Part shown: positions 43,653 to 44,537 of the stretch, in pieces
How the letters are laid out: every line of letters begins with the position of its first letter
How positions within the stretch are numbered: the stretch's first letter is position 1
From: Oscillospiraceae bacterium
GTDB lineage: Bacteria; Bacillota; Clostridia; Oscillospirales; Oscillospiraceae
Reading direction: 5' to 3'
Assembly: GCA_015068325.1 (NCBI GenBank)
Contig: SVKQ01000017.1
Location: 1-44,537 of the forward strand
DNA: 44,537 nt
Notes under the pieces: generated by a model
Told to the model about the DNA's origin: nothing
Databases searched by the model: none
What the model saw: only the letters and a program-made list of their open reading frames with translations
Made by a program: the position numbers and the translations under genes

Positions 43653-44027
43653 TTACTGGCGGCACTTCTGCCAGAAGCCGCGCAGCTTCTCATAGGTCTC
43701 CTCGCTCAAGTGGTGTTCGATGAGACAGGCGTCATGCTCCGCCGTATCGGGGCTGACACCCATTGCACAGAATACCTCCGTCAGCAGGTGGTGCTTGTCC
43801 AACGTGCTGCGGGCGATGGCCATGCCCTTATCCGTCAGCACCAGTTGCCCGTCATCCAGCCGCTTCACACAGCCGCTGTCCACCAGCTTGCTCATCGCCA
43901 CGCTGACACTGGGCTTGGAAAAGCCCAGATGTGCCGCCACGTCCACGCTGCGGCAGCTCCCCTTTGCTTCGCGGACCATCAGGATCGCCTCCAGATAATC
44001 CTCGCTGGAACGTCGTCCGTCTGCCAT
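43653..44027 (-). CDS. DtxR/MntR-family metal-dependent regulator
   Basis: The 124-residue protein has the DtxR-family winged HTH (SSEDYLEAILMV, SVDVAAHLGFSKPSVSVAMSKL) and dimerisation/metal segment (TDKGMAIARSTLDKHHLLTEVF, then AEHDACLIEHHLSEETYEKL). It lacks the SH3-like third domain, as in MntR. It binds Mn2+ or Fe2+ and controls metal transport genes; none is in this window. GGAGG lies before the start at 44027. Confidence 0.9.
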   Translation of the reverse strand: MADGRRSSEDYLEAILMVREAKGSCRSVDVAAHLGFSKPSVSVAMSKLVDSGCVKRLDDGQLVLTDKGMAIARSTLDKHHLLTEVFCAMGVSPDTAEHDACLIEHHLSEETYEKLRGFWQKCRQ

Positions 44028-44074
44028 GTCAGCACCTCCTCTGTCTGTGCCGCACAATTTGTTCCGTTTTGTTT

Positions 44075-44103
44075 ATACTAACTCATATGGACATTTCTGT
44101 CAA
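44075..44103 (-). promoter_or_regulatory. Promoter for the DtxR/MntR-like gene
   Basis: On the minus strand a perfect TTGACA, a 17-nt spacer, then TAGTAT. Confidence 0.75.
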
Positions 44104-44160
44104 GCGGCAAGAGGGGCCAGGCAGCCGGCGGATGGCCCGTTTCAAACACGGAGAAAAGTC

Positions 44161-44195
44161 AAAGAAAACACCGCCCGGCGGGCGGTGTTTTCTTT
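44161..44195 (-). terminator. Terminator of tRNA-Cys
   Basis: AAAGAAAACACCGCCC and its complement form a perfect 16-bp stem with a 3-nt loop. The first stem base is the last A of the tRNA CCA. Confidence 0.85.
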
Positions 44196-44269
44196 GGAGG
44201 TGACACCCGGATTTGAACCGGGGAATGAGGGTTTTGCAGACCCTTGCCTTACCACTTGGCTATGTCACC
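44195..44269 (-). tRNA. tRNA-Cys (anticodon GCA)
   Basis: The 75-nt cloverleaf starts GGTGACA and ends with an encoded CCA. The anticodon stem is AGGGT/ACCCT with loop CTGCAAA, giving GCA for cysteine UGC/UGU codons. The T arm is CCCGG-TTCAAAT-CCGGG. A strong promoter lies upstream and a terminator abuts the 3' end. Confidence 0.97.
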
Positions 44270-44301
44270 GTATGTGCTTGCGGCCCAAAGGCCCGTTGGG
44301 T

Positions 44302-44331
44302 ATTATAATATAGCCCACAGTCCTTTGTCAA
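44302..44331 (-). promoter_or_regulatory. Sigma-A promoter for tRNA-Cys
   Basis: On the minus strand TTGACA, an 18-nt spacer, then TATAAT, both perfect. Confidence 0.85.
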
Positions 44332-44376
44332 GGGGAGATTGGGGGTTTTTTCCGCCGCCGGCACGCACACGACCTT

Positions 44377-44430
44377 CTCAACAGCCCACCGGACTGTTGA
44401 GACCGGGACTTTGTCCCGACCGGTCTTTTC
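44377..44430. repeat. Pair of dyad symmetries in the right-hand intergenic region
   Basis: CTCAACAG/CTGTTGAG (44377-44401) and CGGGAC/GTCCCG (44404-44418), the latter within GACCGG/CCGGTC flanks, form two adjacent hairpins. A TTTTC follows on the plus strand. No gene is attached to them. Confidence 0.5.
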
Positions 44431-44449
44431 GAGCCTCTGCCCGCAGATA

Positions 44450-44488
44450 CCAAAAAAGATACCACCCGCTGGGTGGTATCTTTTTTGG
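44450..44488 (-). terminator. Strong hairpin terminator near the window end
   Basis: A perfect 18-bp stem with a GCT loop (GGTGGTATC with T6 on one side). Like the two tRNA terminators in this window, its first stem bases overlap a CCA trinucleotide on the minus strand. Confidence 0.85.
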
Positions 44489-44537
44489 AGCGGGCGACGA
44501 GGATTTCACCGAAGCACCGCCTGTGGCGGATACAGCG
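44486..44537 (-). pseudogene. Possible 3' remnant of a tRNA gene (cut by window end)
   Basis: On the minus strand the sequence ends CGCCCGC-T-CCA directly before a terminator, as in the two intact tRNAs here. The adjoining 17 nt do not form a T arm and lack the TTCRANN loop, so an intact tRNA is unlikely from what is visible. It may be a broken tRNA or chance. Confidence 0.25.

Noticed and set aside
44377-44488. CRISPR array
   Set aside because: The repeats are two different dyads and a terminator with no regular spacers.

Overview
The window is about 44.5 kb of GC-rich DNA. It is dense with overlapping genes and reads as a chromosome segment of a spore-forming Gram-positive bacterium of class Clostridia. 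The evidence is spo0A, spoIVB, a SpoVD-type penicillin-binding protein, a GerA-family germination protein, a dacF-like carboxypeptidase, a DAP-type murE, consensus sigma-A promoters and GGAGG ribosome binding sites. The high GC and gene set resemble gut Oscillospirales (Flavonifractor/Lawsonibacter-like). That placement is inference from gene content, not from a search.

Layout. 1-2006: 3' end of a large sortase-anchored surface protein with tandem modules. 2117-4602: lplA and a ROK-like sugar kinase. 4675-6144: an NCS2 purine/xanthine permease on the minus strand. 6352-6427: tRNA-Thr(CGU), followed by about 500 bases of AT-rich intergenic DNA with a compact run of DnaA boxes. 7003-11137: polA-rimI-tsaD, coupled by ATGA overlaps. 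11282-14672: an operon comEA-like / response regulator / histidine kinase / GerMN lipoprotein. 14800-16880: D,D-carboxypeptidase and an RluA-type pseudouridine synthase on the plus strand. 16979-20134: two Spo0A proteins (a divergent paralogue and the canonical regulator), with a YfcE-like phosphodiesterase and a small AT-rich island (RHH protein plus lipoprotein) between them.

20360-34231 holds spoIVB, then a long minus-strand division and cell-wall (dcw) cluster. In transcription order it is mraZ, rsmH, ftsL-like, spoVD/PBP, murE, mraY, ftsW, murG, murA, ftsQ, ftsZ, then spoIVB and spo0A. murF, murD, murC, murB and ftsA are absent. 34602-39353 is a tightly overlapped run: HAD phosphatase, MFS transporter, GDPD, rsmD, coaD, coiled-coil protein. 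The right end carries a forespore-type GerA gene, a LysR regulator with a DUF2156-GNAT fusion protein, a DtxR/MntR-like regulator, tRNA-Cys and a possible broken tRNA.

Together these genes cover septal peptidoglycan synthesis and its link to sporulation. The points most worth a second look are: the second Spo0A, which has a perfect Spo0A box upstream of its own promoter; the regulator/kinase/GerMN-lipoprotein operon, which has the order of actinobacterial MtrA-MtrB-LpqB; the DnaA-box cluster away from dnaA; and the shortened dcw cluster joined to spoIVB-spo0A. I did not find a CRISPR array, transposase, phage module or recognised riboswitch.
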